A DNA stretch of 64,000 bases from BTUB01 sp963836585 (GTDB taxonomy: Bacteria > Babelota > Babeliae > Babelales > Vermiphilaceae). This document shows positions 16,972 through 26,063 of this stretch, piece after piece. The stretch covers positions 310,001 to 374,000 of the forward strand of contig CAWIJV010000001.1 in NCBI GenBank assembly GCA_963836585.1, in the 5' to 3' direction. The notes beneath the pieces were generated by a model. It ran no database searches. It saw nothing but the letters and a program-made list of their open reading frames with translations, and had not been told where the DNA came from. Every line of letters starts with the position of its first letter. Within the stretch, counting starts at the first letter, position 1. The position numbers and the translations under genes were made by a program.

Positions 16972-18837
16972 ATGACAAATAATGCAAAAAACAATAAAAA
17001 TAACATGCAGTTTCAGGGCGGCCCAAGAAATCTCATTTTAGGGGCGCTTTTTCTGGTTGGCTGTATTCTCATTCTTGCGCGCCTGACCGATTATACGCGG
17101 CAGACGGCAGTAATTCCTTATTCAGCCTTTTTAGAAAAGGTGGAGCAGAATCAGATCAAATTGGTCCAAATCAATGGCCAAGAGGTGCATGGGAAGTTCA
17201 AGGAGGGGGGCAATTTTGAGACGGTGGTCCCGGAAAATGCGCGGGATTGGGAGCTGCTCAAATCCCATCAGGTTGAATTTGCCGTGGTAAATAACGGTAA
17301 TCAGTTCAATATTTGGTATATCTCTATGTTACTTTCGGTGCTCGGGGGCCTGGTGCTCTTGGGCTGGTTTATCTATCGCCAAGCGCGCAATATGGGCAGC
17401 GGTGGCGGCAGCGGCGGCCCGGGGAATATATTTTCCATGGGCAAGAGCCGTGCCAAAATGTTTATGCCTTCCACTATCAAAGAAAATTTTAACTCGGTGG
17501 CCGGTGCTGCCGAGGCAAAGGAAGAGCTTAAGGATGTTGTCGATTTCCTCAAGCATCCAGACAGATTTAAGCGGCTTGGCGCCAAAATTACCCGCGGTAT
17601 TTTACTGGTGGGTGAGCCGGGCAATGGCAAAACGCTCCTGGCCAAAGCAGTTGCCGGGGAAGCAAATTGCCCATTCTTTAGCATCAGCGGTTCCGATTTT
17701 ATCGAAGTGTTTGTGGGGGTAGGTGCTGCACGCGTGCGCGATCTATTTGCCCAAGCGCGCAAGCATGCGCCCAGCATTGTGTTTATTGATGAAATTGACG
17801 CGGTTGGCCGCCATCGGGGCAGCGGTTTGGGCGGTGGCCATGATGAACGTGAGCAGACTCTCAACCAGCTTCTGACTGAAATGGATGGATTTCAAACCAC
17901 CGGTGGATCGGTGATTGTGATTGCCGCGACCAATCGGCCGGATGTGCTCGATAAAGCGCTTCTGCGCCCGGGCCGTTTTGACCGACGCGTTGAAGTTCCA
18001 TTTCCGGATCTTACCAGCCGTGAGCAGATTCTGCGCCTGCATGCTAAATCAGTAAAAATTGATCCTGAAGTTGATCTGAGCAAAATTGCCCGCGGCACGT
18101 CCGGATTTTCCGGCGCCGATTTGGCCAATATTATCAATGAAGCGGCCCTGATTGCCTCCAAAACCAATCAAGATACGGTAAAGGTTGCCGATTTTGAAGA
18201 GGCGCGCGATAAGATTATTGTCGGCAAAGAGATTAAAACGGTGATGCTCTCTGAAGAAGAGAAAAAATTAACCGCCTTCCATGAGGCGGGCCACGCATTA
18301 GTATTGCTCAGCTTGCCTGAGGATACTGAGCCGCTGCATAAGGTAACGATTATTCCACGCGGGCGTGCGCTTGGGGTCACGTGGTGGCTGCCTGAACGGG
18401 ATAAATATCAAGAAACCAAATCGGAGCTCCTGGCCTCGATTAAAGTGGCCATGGGCGGTCGAGCGGCTGAAGATCTGATCTTTGAAGATCGGAATGTGAC
18501 CACCGGCTGTTACAGTGATTTTGTGAAAGCAACAGAACTGGGCAGAAAGATGGTCTGTTTGTTTGGTATGTCGAGCAAGATTGGCCCGGTGATTTATCAG
18601 GCTCAGCAAGGATACGGCCAGGGATACCAGTACTCCGAGGGTACGGCACAAAAAATAGATGAAGAGGTGCATTCGATCCTCCAGGATTCTTATGCGCAGG
18701 CAAAGTCTATTTTGGAAGGCAACCGCGAAAAGCTGGAGAAGCTTGCGCTGGCATTGCTGGAAAAAGAGACGCTGTATGCCGAAGAGGTATATCAGTTGCT
18801 TGATATCAAGCCGCGAGTAACGCACTCTTTTAGTTGA
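16972..18837 (+). CDS. ftsH: ATP-dependent zinc metalloprotease FtsH
   Basis: This 621-residue membrane protease degrades unfolded or unassembled membrane proteins. It has two membrane spans (LILGALFLVGCILILARLTD and SMLLSVLGGLVLLGWFIY), then a Gly-rich linker. The AAA domain has Walker A GEPGNGKT near residue 213, IVFIDEIDAVGR and the second-region RPGRFDR. The zinc site HEAGH is near residue 436. The length and order are normal for the family. Confidence 0.97.
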   Translation: MTNNAKNNKNNMQFQGGPRNLILGALFLVGCILILARLTDYTRQTAVIPYSAFLEKVEQNQIKLVQINGQEVHGKFKEGGNFETVVPENARDWELLKSHQVEFAVVNNGNQFNIWYISMLLSVLGGLVLLGWFIYRQARNMGSGGGSGGPGNIFSMGKSRAKMFMPSTIKENFNSVAGAAEAKEELKDVVDFLKHPDRFKRLGAKITRGILLVGEPGNGKTLLAKAVAGEANCPFFSISGSDFIEVFVGVGAARVRDLFAQARKHAPSIVFIDEIDAVGRHRGSGLGGGHDEREQTLNQLLTEMDGFQTTGGSVIVIAATNRPDVLDKALLRPGRFDRRVEVPFPDLTSREQILRLHAKSVKIDPEVDLSKIARGTSGFSGADLANIINEAALIASKTNQDTVKVADFEEARDKIIVGKEIKTVMLSEEEKKLTAFHEAGHALVLLSLPEDTEPLHKVTIIPRGRALGVTWWLPERDKYQETKSELLASIKVAMGGRAAEDLIFEDRNVTTGCYSDFVKATELGRKMVCLFGMSSKIGPVIYQAQQGYGQGYQYSEGTAQKIDEEVHSILQDSYAQAKSILEGNREKLEKLALALLEKETLYAEEVYQLLDIKPRVTHSFS

Positions 18838-18840
18838 AAA

Positions 18841-19060
18841 ACCACCCTTCGATACGCAGTAAACTGCTACTCAGGCCCCTCGACAGGCTCGGGATGATCG
18901 GAGACCCCCGTTCGTGCTGAGCTCGTCGAAGCATCGTGGTGAGTGCCGCCGTAGGCGGTGTACCCGGCCTTCGTAGCCTTACGTCATAGCCTAGGTTGGA
19001 TTGCCTAGAACTACGGCGGAGTAGGCTCGAACCATAGTTCTAGTTGAAAAAGCCGCCTTT
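18841..19060 (-). repeat. Composite palindromic repeats between ftsH and rpmB
   Basis: On the minus strand, 18968 to 18848 reads as arm ACCGCCTACGGCGG, CACTCACC, a long middle arm including GCTTCGACGAGCTCAGCACG, CCTGAGTA, arm GCAGTTTACTGC and GTATCGAA. This is the cloverleaf order. 18964-19031 is the same 80-bp block seen at 12412-12480. Confidence 0.7.
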
Positions 19061-19101
19061 TATTAGTATTATAAAGAATAAATTCAAAAGGATATTTTAT
19101 C

Positions 19102-19305
19102 ATGGCAAGAATATGTGCAGTGTGTGGCAAATCACCCCAGGTGGCAAACCTGGTGAGCCATGCCAACAATAGAGTTAAACGGTGGGTTTATCCAAACGTC
19201 CAGAAGATGCGGTATACCACGGCCGGTGATGCTTCAGGAAAAGTGAGCAGCGCAAAGGTGTGCACCAAATGTATCAAGGCCGGAAAAATTAAAAAAGTTG
19301 TTTAA
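19102..19305 (+). CDS. rpmB: 50S ribosomal protein L28
   Basis: This 67-residue protein begins MARICAVCGKSP, has the family KRWVYPNVQK block, and ends with the second Cys pair CTKCIKAGKIKK. The two CxxC pairs suggest the zinc-binding form. An AAAGGATA ribosome site lies upstream. It is followed by rpsT after 17 bp. Confidence 0.94.
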   Translation: MARICAVCGKSPQVANLVSHANNRVKRWVYPNVQKMRYTTAGDASGKVSSAKVCTKCIKAGKIKKVV

Positions 19306-19322
19306 AACCCAAGGATTAGCGA

Positions 19323-19613
19323 ATGGCAAATCTTAAGTCATCCAAAAAGCAGGCACGCCAAAATCTGGTGGCCCGTCAGCGTAACTTAGCCCGTAGAACG
19401 GCTATTAAAACTGCGGTGAAAAAAGTTCTCACCTCAATCGAAAAAAATGATTCATTCGAATCGATTCAATCACTGCTTAAAGATGCAGAATCTCAATTGG
19501 CCCGCGCCAAAGGCAAGCATGTGATCCATGCTAATACGGCGCGTCGCAAAATCGGCCGCTTGGCCAAACGAGTGGCTGCATTGGGCAAAGAAACCCCGGC
19601 TCCACGTGCGTAA
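19323..19613 (+). CDS. rpsT: 30S ribosomal protein S20
   Basis: This 96-residue, highly basic protein begins MANLKSSKKQARQNLVARQR. It has the S20 ending with KHVIHANTARRKIGRLAKRV. It binds 16S rRNA early in 30S assembly. It is co-transcribed with rpmB and closed by a terminator at 19688-19716. Confidence 0.95.
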   Translation: MANLKSSKKQARQNLVARQRNLARRTAIKTAVKKVLTSIEKNDSFESIQSLLKDAESQLARAKGKHVIHANTARRKIGRLAKRVAALGKETPAPRA

Positions 19614-19676
19614 AGCCGTTCATGGTGCTTGTCCGGCGTAGCCTTGGCGAAGACGGATCGAACCATGAACCATCCA
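19613..19676 (+). repeat. Palindromic repeat fragment after rpsT
   Basis: AGCCGTTCATGGTGCTTGTC ... GGCGTAGCCTTGGCGAAGAC ... GGATCGAACCATGAAC. It shares GTAGCCTTGGCG with repeats at 11540, 45640 and 61300, and has an outer GTTCATGGT/ACCATGAAC inverted pair. Confidence 0.55.
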
Positions 19677-19687
19677 AAAAAATTAAG

Positions 19688-19716
19688 GCTCCGATAATTT
19701 CGGAGTCTTTTTTTTT
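19688..19716 (+). terminator. Rho-independent terminator after rpsT
   Basis: The stem GCTCCGA/TCGGAGT has a TAATT loop and is followed by eight or more Ts. It closes the rpmB-rpsT unit. Confidence 0.85.
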
Positions 19717-19787
19717 AATTCATAGCATCATGACTCCCATTCCCATTAGACTTGCTAGTGAAAACTATTTTTGAGGGGAGTAGAAGC

Positions 19788-22160
19788 ATGAAGTTTTTTC
19801 TTACTGCATTATCCATTGCCATGGTTGCCATACCCATGGAAAAACCGCCGGCAAACCCGGCAAATACCGATTCTTTTCTTGCATGTTTGCCTACCGGTGT
19901 GCGTGAGCAATCGCTGCTTCCTTATGTGGTGACTCCTGCGCCGGTGCGGGATAATCGCCGCGACTGTTTTATTGAGCAGGCTCGCAATATTGATGCATCT
20001 GTTACCCTGGCCCAAAGTGAATGGGGAATTGAGCTTAATAGCGCACTCTTGGTGGATACTGCGGTGAATTTTGCGCGTAAAAATCCGGAAGAAACCTCTC
20101 ATTTTAGCACCAACCCCGTGAGTGTGACCACGGCACTGCGGCCCGGTTCGTATAGGCAGATGCGTGAATTGCTGCTGGGGCGAATGGGTGATTTTAACAG
20201 ATTGAGCGCCGCAGATAAAAATAAAGCAGTACTCGATGCGATCAAAGTGTGCCCTTCGGCAACGGTGATCTACCGTATGATTACCGCCGGCGCGAGCGTG
20301 GACGCGGTGGATCCGGTTACCCAATGCAGCCTGCTGCATCACGCCGTGCGCGCAGGCAAGGGGCCGCTCATTGCCTATTTGGTGCAGATGAGGGCCAAGA
20401 AAAATCAGGGCGATAGTATGGAATCAACGCCACTGCATTATGCAGTGCGGGCTGGTGACATTGAGGCGGCACGGCTCTTGCTGAGTGGTGGCGCTCCTAA
20501 TGATGTTGACTGCCGCGACGCGCAGGGGTTTATACCGCTCTTTTATGCTGTTGAAAAGGGACATGAGGCGCTGGTTGATCTATTGGTTGCCAAAGGTTCT
20601 TCAATCTATTATTACACCGATATTGGAGATTGGGCTGCTGTTTTTAAGAAAAATGTGGTGGCGCGCGCGGCTAAAAAACAGCCACTGGGTATAGTGCGCA
20701 CGTTGCTTGAGGCGCGTAATCCAGCGCAGGCGGTGGATCGCTTCTCATTGAGCACGATGGTTCATGCGGCGCTTATCGCTGCGGTAAGAAAAGGTCGCCG
20801 CGATATCGTTAATTATATGCTTTCCCTGGAAGGGGTGAATATTCATCCGGATATGTATATTGGTGACAATTCGGCGCTCGTTACCGCCTTGGCACAGGAT
20901 CATTTGGGGATCGGGCTGAATCTTTTGCATTACTCTCGCGATAATTGCTCGAGCATACAGCCTCATTTTGTGCTGTCTCGGTCTGAAGCGCTGGCGATTG
21001 CCGTTGAGAAACTGTGCGCCTTGAATCCGGAGCATCCGCGTGCGGCATCGCGCGCATTGCAGTTAAATGCACTTATTGATGAAATTATTGCTGAGTTTCC
21101 GGCAAACAGAAAAGCAGCCCTTATTGAAGGAAGGCCGCGGGAGAATCCGGGTTTCATTGCGGCTGAACGGGGCAATGGTGTGCTGCTTCAGCGGCTGTTG
21201 GTGCCAGCATGTGCATATGATGTGAATGCGCCGGCACGATTGTTGCTTGCTGCCGCAGGAGTTGGATCGGTTCCTGCCGTGCATACGCTGTTAGACTGTG
21301 GTGTGCCGCCCTCGGTGCGCAATGAGCGTGGCGATACGCCGCTTCATAAGGCGCTTAAAGTAATGACGCATGAGAATATGGCGATATTTGATGATCTGAT
21401 AGCGCATGGGGCAGATGTTGCGGCAAAAACGTATCAAGGGCAAACACCGTTGCATGAGGTGATGAAGCACTTTGATGTGCTGGCGCAAGAAGAGATTGTA
21501 AAAAAGATTATAGCGCAACTGCGCATCGAAGGAAGATTGGCGGAAGTTGACGCACTCGATTGCGAAGGCAATACGCCGTTGCATGCGCTGTGCAATGTGA
21601 GCGATGATATTGGGGTCCACCTTATTCGGCCACTGATTGATGCCGGTGCCCATATTAATCAGCGCAATAAAAAGGGACAAACCCCACTCTTTTTGGCATG
21701 CGCGAAAAATGCGCAGGATAAAGCTTACTGCTTGCTTGAGCGGGGCGCTGATCCGAATATTACCAATAATTCCGGCTGCGGGCCCCTGGGCAAGGCGGCG
21801 CGGCATGGCAATCAAGATCTTATTCTCACGCTCATTGATGCGGGGGCTTTGCTTGCAAAATTTCAAGATGCTATGTTACGAGAAGCAGTTAAGGGGCAGT
21901 GGATAAATGTGATGCAGTGGCTCTTGGATCAAGGTGCCGCTGTTAATGGTAGATCAACATCATTTGGCAGCACTCCGCTGCATAAAGCAGTGCGCTACAA
22001 GCAATTGCAAGCAGCGCAATTTTTACTCAAGCATGGTGCAAGCCCGCATGCAAGAGATGCGAAAGGTAATACGCCACTTGATGTTGCATTGGCGCAACGG
22101 AATGATACCAAGAGCCATGAGCTTGTTGATTTGCTGATGGAGCATTTAAGCATCCACTAA
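19788..22160 (+). CDS. Large secreted ankyrin-repeat protein
   Basis: This is a roughly 790-residue protein. I chose ATG 19788 because an AGGGGAG ribosome site precedes it and a signal peptide begins there (MKFFLTALSIAMVAIP); an upstream TTG at 19752 has neither. Clear ankyrin units include STPLHYAVRAGDIEAARLLL, GDTPLHKALK, GQTPLFLACAKNAQDKAYCL and STPLHKAVRYKQLQAAQFLL, spread over most of the length. It is probably exported and binds host or envelope proteins, which is inference. Its end overlaps the convergent PBP2 gene by 15 bp. Confidence 0.88.
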   Translation: MKFFLTALSIAMVAIPMEKPPANPANTDSFLACLPTGVREQSLLPYVVTPAPVRDNRRDCFIEQARNIDASVTLAQSEWGIELNSALLVDTAVNFARKNPEETSHFSTNPVSVTTALRPGSYRQMRELLLGRMGDFNRLSAADKNKAVLDAIKVCPSATVIYRMITAGASVDAVDPVTQCSLLHHAVRAGKGPLIAYLVQMRAKKNQGDSMESTPLHYAVRAGDIEAARLLLSGGAPNDVDCRDAQGFIPLFYAVEKGHEALVDLLVAKGSSIYYYTDIGDWAAVFKKNVVARAAKKQPLGIVRTLLEARNPAQAVDRFSLSTMVHAALIAAVRKGRRDIVNYMLSLEGVNIHPDMYIGDNSALVTALAQDHLGIGLNLLHYSRDNCSSIQPHFVLSRSEALAIAVEKLCALNPEHPRAASRALQLNALIDEIIAEFPANRKAALIEGRPRENPGFIAAERGNGVLLQRLLVPACAYDVNAPARLLLAAAGVGSVPAVHTLLDCGVPPSVRNERGDTPLHKALKVMTHENMAIFDDLIAHGADVAAKTYQGQTPLHEVMKHFDVLAQEEIVKKIIAQLRIEGRLAEVDALDCEGNTPLHALCNVSDDIGVHLIRPLIDAGAHINQRNKKGQTPLFLACAKNAQDKAYCLLERGADPNITNNSGCGPLGKAARHGNQDLILTLIDAGALLAKFQDAMLREAVKGQWINVMQWLLDQGAAVNGRSTSFGSTPLHKAVRYKQLQAAQFLLKHGASPHARDAKGNTPLDVALAQRNDTKSHELVDLLMEHLSIH

Positions 22161-23843
22161 TTTCTTATACTTGCGTAAAAAATCGGCCGCAATGCCGGTT
22201 GCCACCCGTGAGGTGCCCGCATGCTCAACCAAAATTACCACCGTGAGCGGCCGCTCATTTTTATAATAGAAGTAACTCACAAACCAACCATGCTCCAAAA
22301 ATTCGGTGCCCAGATCCCGCTTTTCCCATCCACTGGTTTGCGCAGTACTTGTTTTGGCAAATATTTTTATATCTTTGATCGTTTTTACCCGCTGCCCTGT
22401 GCCTTGATGCACCACTTTTTGCATCGATTGTTGTAAAAATTTACGGGTCTCCAGGCTGATGTGCAACGATTCTTGGCAGACCGGCTGCTCCATCAGAATG
22501 CGGGGCGTCACCAAATAGCCGGTAAAAATAGATGAGATCATGCAGGCCACTTGAATGGGCGTCACCAGAGCATAGCTCTGGCCAATAGATGCCGAGAGTG
22601 TTTCGCCGGGCCACCAGCGTTCACCTTTTACTCTTTTTTTCCATGCGGAGCTGGGAACCAGGCCCTCTTTTTCGGCAAAAATAATATTGGTTTTTTTACC
22701 CAAGCCAAAGCGGTGCGCATAATCGGCGAGCATATCGATGTTTATTTTTTTGCCCATTTCATAAAACATGATATTGCACGAGTGTGCCAATGATTGCTCC
22801 ACATTGAGCAGACCGTGGCCATGGCGATTGTTGCACCAATATTGCCGCCCGGCAAATTCGCTAAACCCTTTGCAGTGCCAACAGCTTTCGGGAGTGATGT
22901 ATCCGGATTCCATGAGCGCGCTCACCGTGACCAGCTTAAAAATAGAGCCGGGTGGATAGCAGGCATTAAAGGCGCGGTTTAAAAATGGCTGCTTTTCTTG
23001 CAATGAGCGCCAATCATCTTCAGGAAGCGGCTCTAAAAAAAGGGCAGGATCAAAATGGGGATGAGAAAGGAGCGCCAAAATACTGCCATCCTGCGGATCC
23101 ATCACTATAAAAGTGCCCACATATTCTTGCGGGAACACACTCTCAACAATATTTTGCAAATCGATATCAAGGGTGGTCTGAATATTTTTGCCCGCGCTTG
23201 CTTTTTTGATCTCAACCTCGGTCAAGTTGCGGCCAATAGAGTTGATCGTTTTGAGTTTTTGGCCATGCTCGCCGCGCAGGGTATCTTCAAAAACTTTTTC
23301 CAGCCCCATTTTGCCGTACATCTCCATATCCATGCGGGTGAGGTATCCCAGGATATGGCTGGCAAAGGAATTGTATGGATAAAACCGCTTAAAATGGGTG
23401 CTCACCAGCACATTTTTATTATCAGGAAACTGCTCCACAATCTGGCTTAGTTTCTCAAAAGAGATGTCGGATGCCAATAATATTTTTTGGTAGCGGCGCT
23501 CGGCATATTTGAGCTGATCAAACAGCTGCTCGTCTGCAAAGATCGGTTTTTCTAAAATAGTTTCCAGTATTTCTATGGTGGTGCACTGTTCAGGACTCAG
23601 TTTTACCTTGCCTGTTCCTTCCCAAAAGAGATTGGTCATCGGGCGATTGGTAGCCAGCAGCTGGCCATGGCGATCGAGAATGTTGCCGCGCAGTGGGGCA
23701 ATGGTTTCCACGCGGAGAAAATTTTTCCGGCTTTTGGTAAAAAAAGTATGCTGTTGCACTATTTGCAGATGCACCAGCCGTACGATGATGATGGCGAAGG
23801 TGATAAGAACACCCCAGGCGATCATTTTTAGTTTGGGAATCAT
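22146..23843 (-). CDS. mrdA: Penicillin-binding protein 2 (peptidoglycan transpeptidase)
   Basis: This 565-residue protein is a class B PBP that cross-links peptidoglycan during elongation. It has an N-terminal membrane anchor (residues 8-24), a PBP dimer region (LRGNILDRHGQLLATNRP), and the catalytic motifs SxxK (S300-IFK), SxN (S355-C-N357) and KTS (K497-T-S499; KTG in many PBPs). The presence of a PBP indicates a cell wall. It lies 7 bp downstream of the Xer recombinase gene on the same strand. Confidence 0.93.
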   Translation of the reverse strand: MIPKLKMIAWGVLITFAIIIVRLVHLQIVQQHTFFTKSRKNFLRVETIAPLRGNILDRHGQLLATNRPMTNLFWEGTGKVKLSPEQCTTIEILETILEKPIFADEQLFDQLKYAERRYQKILLASDISFEKLSQIVEQFPDNKNVLVSTHFKRFYPYNSFASHILGYLTRMDMEMYGKMGLEKVFEDTLRGEHGQKLKTINSIGRNLTEVEIKKASAGKNIQTTLDIDLQNIVESVFPQEYVGTFIVMDPQDGSILALLSHPHFDPALFLEPLPEDDWRSLQEKQPFLNRAFNACYPPGSIFKLVTVSALMESGYITPESCWHCKGFSEFAGRQYWCNNRHGHGLLNVEQSLAHSCNIMFYEMGKKINIDMLADYAHRFGLGKKTNIIFAEKEGLVPSSAWKKRVKGERWWPGETLSASIGQSYALVTPIQVACMISSIFTGYLVTPRILMEQPVCQESLHISLETRKFLQQSMQKVVHQGTGQRVKTIKDIKIFAKTSTAQTSGWEKRDLGTEFLEHGWFVSYFYYKNERPLTVVILVEHAGTSRVATGIAADFLRKYKKLVDA

Positions 23844-23849
23844 TTGGGC

Positions 23850-24758
23850 TCATTTCTTTAGTATCGGATGAATAGTGTCGCAAAGTTTAGCCAGATCTTC
23901 AAGGCTCACATGCGTATATTTTTCCGTGCTCGAAAGACTTTTATGCCCAAGCAGCTCTTGCACCGTGCGCAGATCAACCCCCTGATTTAATAAATGGGTG
24001 GCAAATGAGTGGCGGATTTTGTGCGGCGTGATGGGCCGTTCAAATTTTAAAAAGGCGCGAAACATCTCAAAAATTCGTTGCACCGTGCGGGTGGTGAGCG
24101 CGCCATCGCGATTGTTTAAGAATATTTTTTCATCCGGATGGGCCATGCGCGGGCGCTCTTGGATAAAATAACGCTGCAGCTGATCATGTGCCTTTTGCCC
24201 AAATAATACCATCCGCTCTTTTCTTCCTTTGCCCATAATGCGAATTGTTTTATTGGCCATATCCAGATCTTTGTGGCGGATGGCCACTAGCTCTGAGCAG
24301 CGTATACCCGTGGCATAGAGCAGCTCAAAAATCGCTTTATCCCGCGCGGGCCGCTTGGTGGGCAGCTGCTCATTGGGCACCGCATCCAGCAGATAAAATA
24401 TCTCATCAACGCTTAAGTAGATCGGTAATTTTTTATCAATGCGTGGCCGCTGGAGCTTAAGCTTGAGGATAATGCCGCATGATTTTAAGAATTTTTCAAA
24501 CGATTTAAAGCAGGAAAATTTGCGCGCAATGGTGCTTTTATCAATTTTTTTGTGAAACAGATTTACTAAATACCGCTCAATAATCTGCCGCGGTGATAGA
24601 TTCTTTTTTTCATCGGCGCCCAGCTGATCCCAAAAAATAAAAAACTGTTTTAAATCGCTTTCATAGGCGCGAATGGTGTGATCGGAAAGATTTTTTTCTA
24701 CTTTTAAAAACGTAATAAAATCTTTTTTGTGCGCGAGTAATGTGGCAATTTCTTGCAT
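23850..24758 (-). CDS. Tyrosine recombinase, XerC/XerD family
   Basis: This 302-residue enzyme has the full catalytic set: R153, K177, H246, R249 (HKIR), H272 (LGHKS) and the nucleophile Y281 (TEKYTHV). An N-terminal SAM-like core-binding domain precedes it (FLKVEKNLSDHTIRAYESDL). It matches chromosomal Xer proteins that resolve dimers at dif. XerC and XerD cannot be told apart from sequence reading alone. No integron or phage genes lie near it. Confidence 0.93.
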   Translation of the reverse strand: MQEIATLLAHKKDFITFLKVEKNLSDHTIRAYESDLKQFFIFWDQLGADEKKNLSPRQIIERYLVNLFHKKIDKSTIARKFSCFKSFEKFLKSCGIILKLKLQRPRIDKKLPIYLSVDEIFYLLDAVPNEQLPTKRPARDKAIFELLYATGIRCSELVAIRHKDLDMANKTIRIMGKGRKERMVLFGQKAHDQLQRYFIQERPRMAHPDEKIFLNNRDGALTTRTVQRIFEMFRAFLKFERPITPHKIRHSFATHLLNQGVDLRTVQELLGHKSLSSTEKYTHVSLEDLAKLCDTIHPILKK

Positions 24759-24771
24759 GGCTAATCTCCTT

Positions 24772-24840
24772 ATTAAATGCTTCGCTCACGCTCAGCATGA
24801 AAGAAATGCCATTCATCCTGAGCTGGTCGAAGGATCTTTA
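24772..24840 (-). repeat. Palindromic repeat fragment between xer and an ankyrin gene
   Basis: ATGCTTCGCTCACGCTCAGCATGAA ... CATTCATCCTGAGCTGGTCG then AAGGATC is the CTGAG/TCGAAGG module of the interspersed repeats. Confidence 0.5.
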
Positions 24841-24860
24841 TTTTGGAGATTAGCTTAACA

Positions 24861-25811
24861 CTATTTTTTCGCCTGCGCGCCTTTTTGTTTTTCTAATGCT
24901 TCATACTTTTCAACAAGTGCTAGCATTTTTCGATATTTTCTCTCCAGGCTATCAACAGTTTCTCCAGCAGGAACTACGCGTTCCTCAACAGGTTGTGATA
25001 GCCATGGTTGGATGAATAGTCGCTGTTGCTCTGCTATGCTTCTTGAAGCGTTATGGGCTAACGTTCTGGTGAGTAAATATGGTTTTGTAATCGATGCGCC
25101 GGCATTGATGAGGAGCTCAATGATCTTTTCATTTCCGTCGGGTGCATTTAATGCACCCAGTGCATACAATAATGGCTGAACATTCACAATTCCCTGAGGA
25201 TCTTCAACCGGTGCGCCGGAGTTGATCAAGAGCTCAACCATGTGAGTATCATGCGCAACGATCGCATTAACCAGATCTTGAACTCTTGGTTTTTCCCCCA
25301 TGGCCATGAAAAATTCTGCCGCGGCCATTTTTTTGTGCCGCAATGCCTCGCCTAATGGATAGTGCCCTTCCGATTCGGCGATACACCAGGCAACATCATA
25401 GCCGCGCTGGTCCCCTCTTTCTTTAGCCTTATTTTCTATCGATTCCATAAATGAGTTAGCAGCCATTGGATGTTTTTTATATGCCATGTATGCAATTAAC
25501 GCTAAATCACCCGAACAATAATCATTGATGAGTGTGAGCAGTTCACCATGCGTGAGTTTTATAGCAGGAGTTGCTCTCTTGATGATTAATTTCACCACAT
25601 CGCAGTGACGATCCCGTGGTATTTTTGCGGTTTCACGTTTGAAATCTTCGAGCGAATTGATTTTCTTCGCTATTGGTTCAAGGGCTATGTCAGTAAGTGA
25701 CGGCACTGCTTGCCCAATACGCTTTTTTGGTTGCGGTGCTCGCGGTGGCGCTTCCATGCTGATAGCTGCGCTGAAGAAAATGAGGGTTGAAAGTAGAACA
25801 TGAGATATCAT
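24861..25811 (-). CDS. Secreted ankyrin-repeat protein
   Basis: I chose ATG 25811 because it begins a signal peptide (MISHVLLSTLIFFSAAISME). Ankyrin-type units follow: HDTHMVELLINSGAPVEDPQ and NEKIIELLINAGASITKPY. The C-terminus is a charged helix (YRKMLALVEKYEALEKQKGA). The frame extends to 25847 without a signal. The target is unknown; export is inferred from the signal. Confidence 0.75.
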   Translation of the reverse strand: MISHVLLSTLIFFSAAISMEAPPRAPQPKKRIGQAVPSLTDIALEPIAKKINSLEDFKRETAKIPRDRHCDVVKLIIKRATPAIKLTHGELLTLINDYCSGDLALIAYMAYKKHPMAANSFMESIENKAKERGDQRGYDVAWCIAESEGHYPLGEALRHKKMAAAEFFMAMGEKPRVQDLVNAIVAHDTHMVELLINSGAPVEDPQGIVNVQPLLYALGALNAPDGNEKIIELLINAGASITKPYLLTRTLAHNASRSIAEQQRLFIQPWLSQPVEERVVPAGETVDSLERKYRKMLALVEKYEALEKQKGAQAKK

Positions 25812-25950
25812 AAAGACTCCTTTTGGTATGTTTTTTGTTTCTATCATTTCATAATTACCAAAAGATGTGCAATAGTCTTCTTCATTTCTTGCGGCTTTTA
25901 CCTTAATATGGACTCGAGTATCAAGTCGGTTTTATTGGGTGATGAATCAT

Positions 25951-26063
25951 ATGAAAACAAGAAGCTTTCAAGAATACCTTGAAAAAAGATTGAGCAAAAA
26001 AGAAATTGCGGAAATAGAACGCCAAGCAAAGCTTGAAGTGAGAATCCTACGAGCAATTCAAAT
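25951..26063 (+). pseudogene. N-terminal remnant of an XRE-type antitoxin
   Basis: MKTRSFQEYLEKRLSKKEIA and the following residues match the N-terminal helix of HTH antitoxins that pair with RelE-like toxins. The frame then runs into the antisense of the convergent regulator gene at 26058 and stops at 26139 with no helix-turn-helix. It looks like a truncated relic. No toxin gene is nearby. Confidence 0.5.

Noticed and set aside
24861..25811. Toxin partner for the antitoxin remnant at 25951
   Set aside because: The adjacent minus-strand gene has a signal peptide and ankyrin units, not a RelE-type fold.
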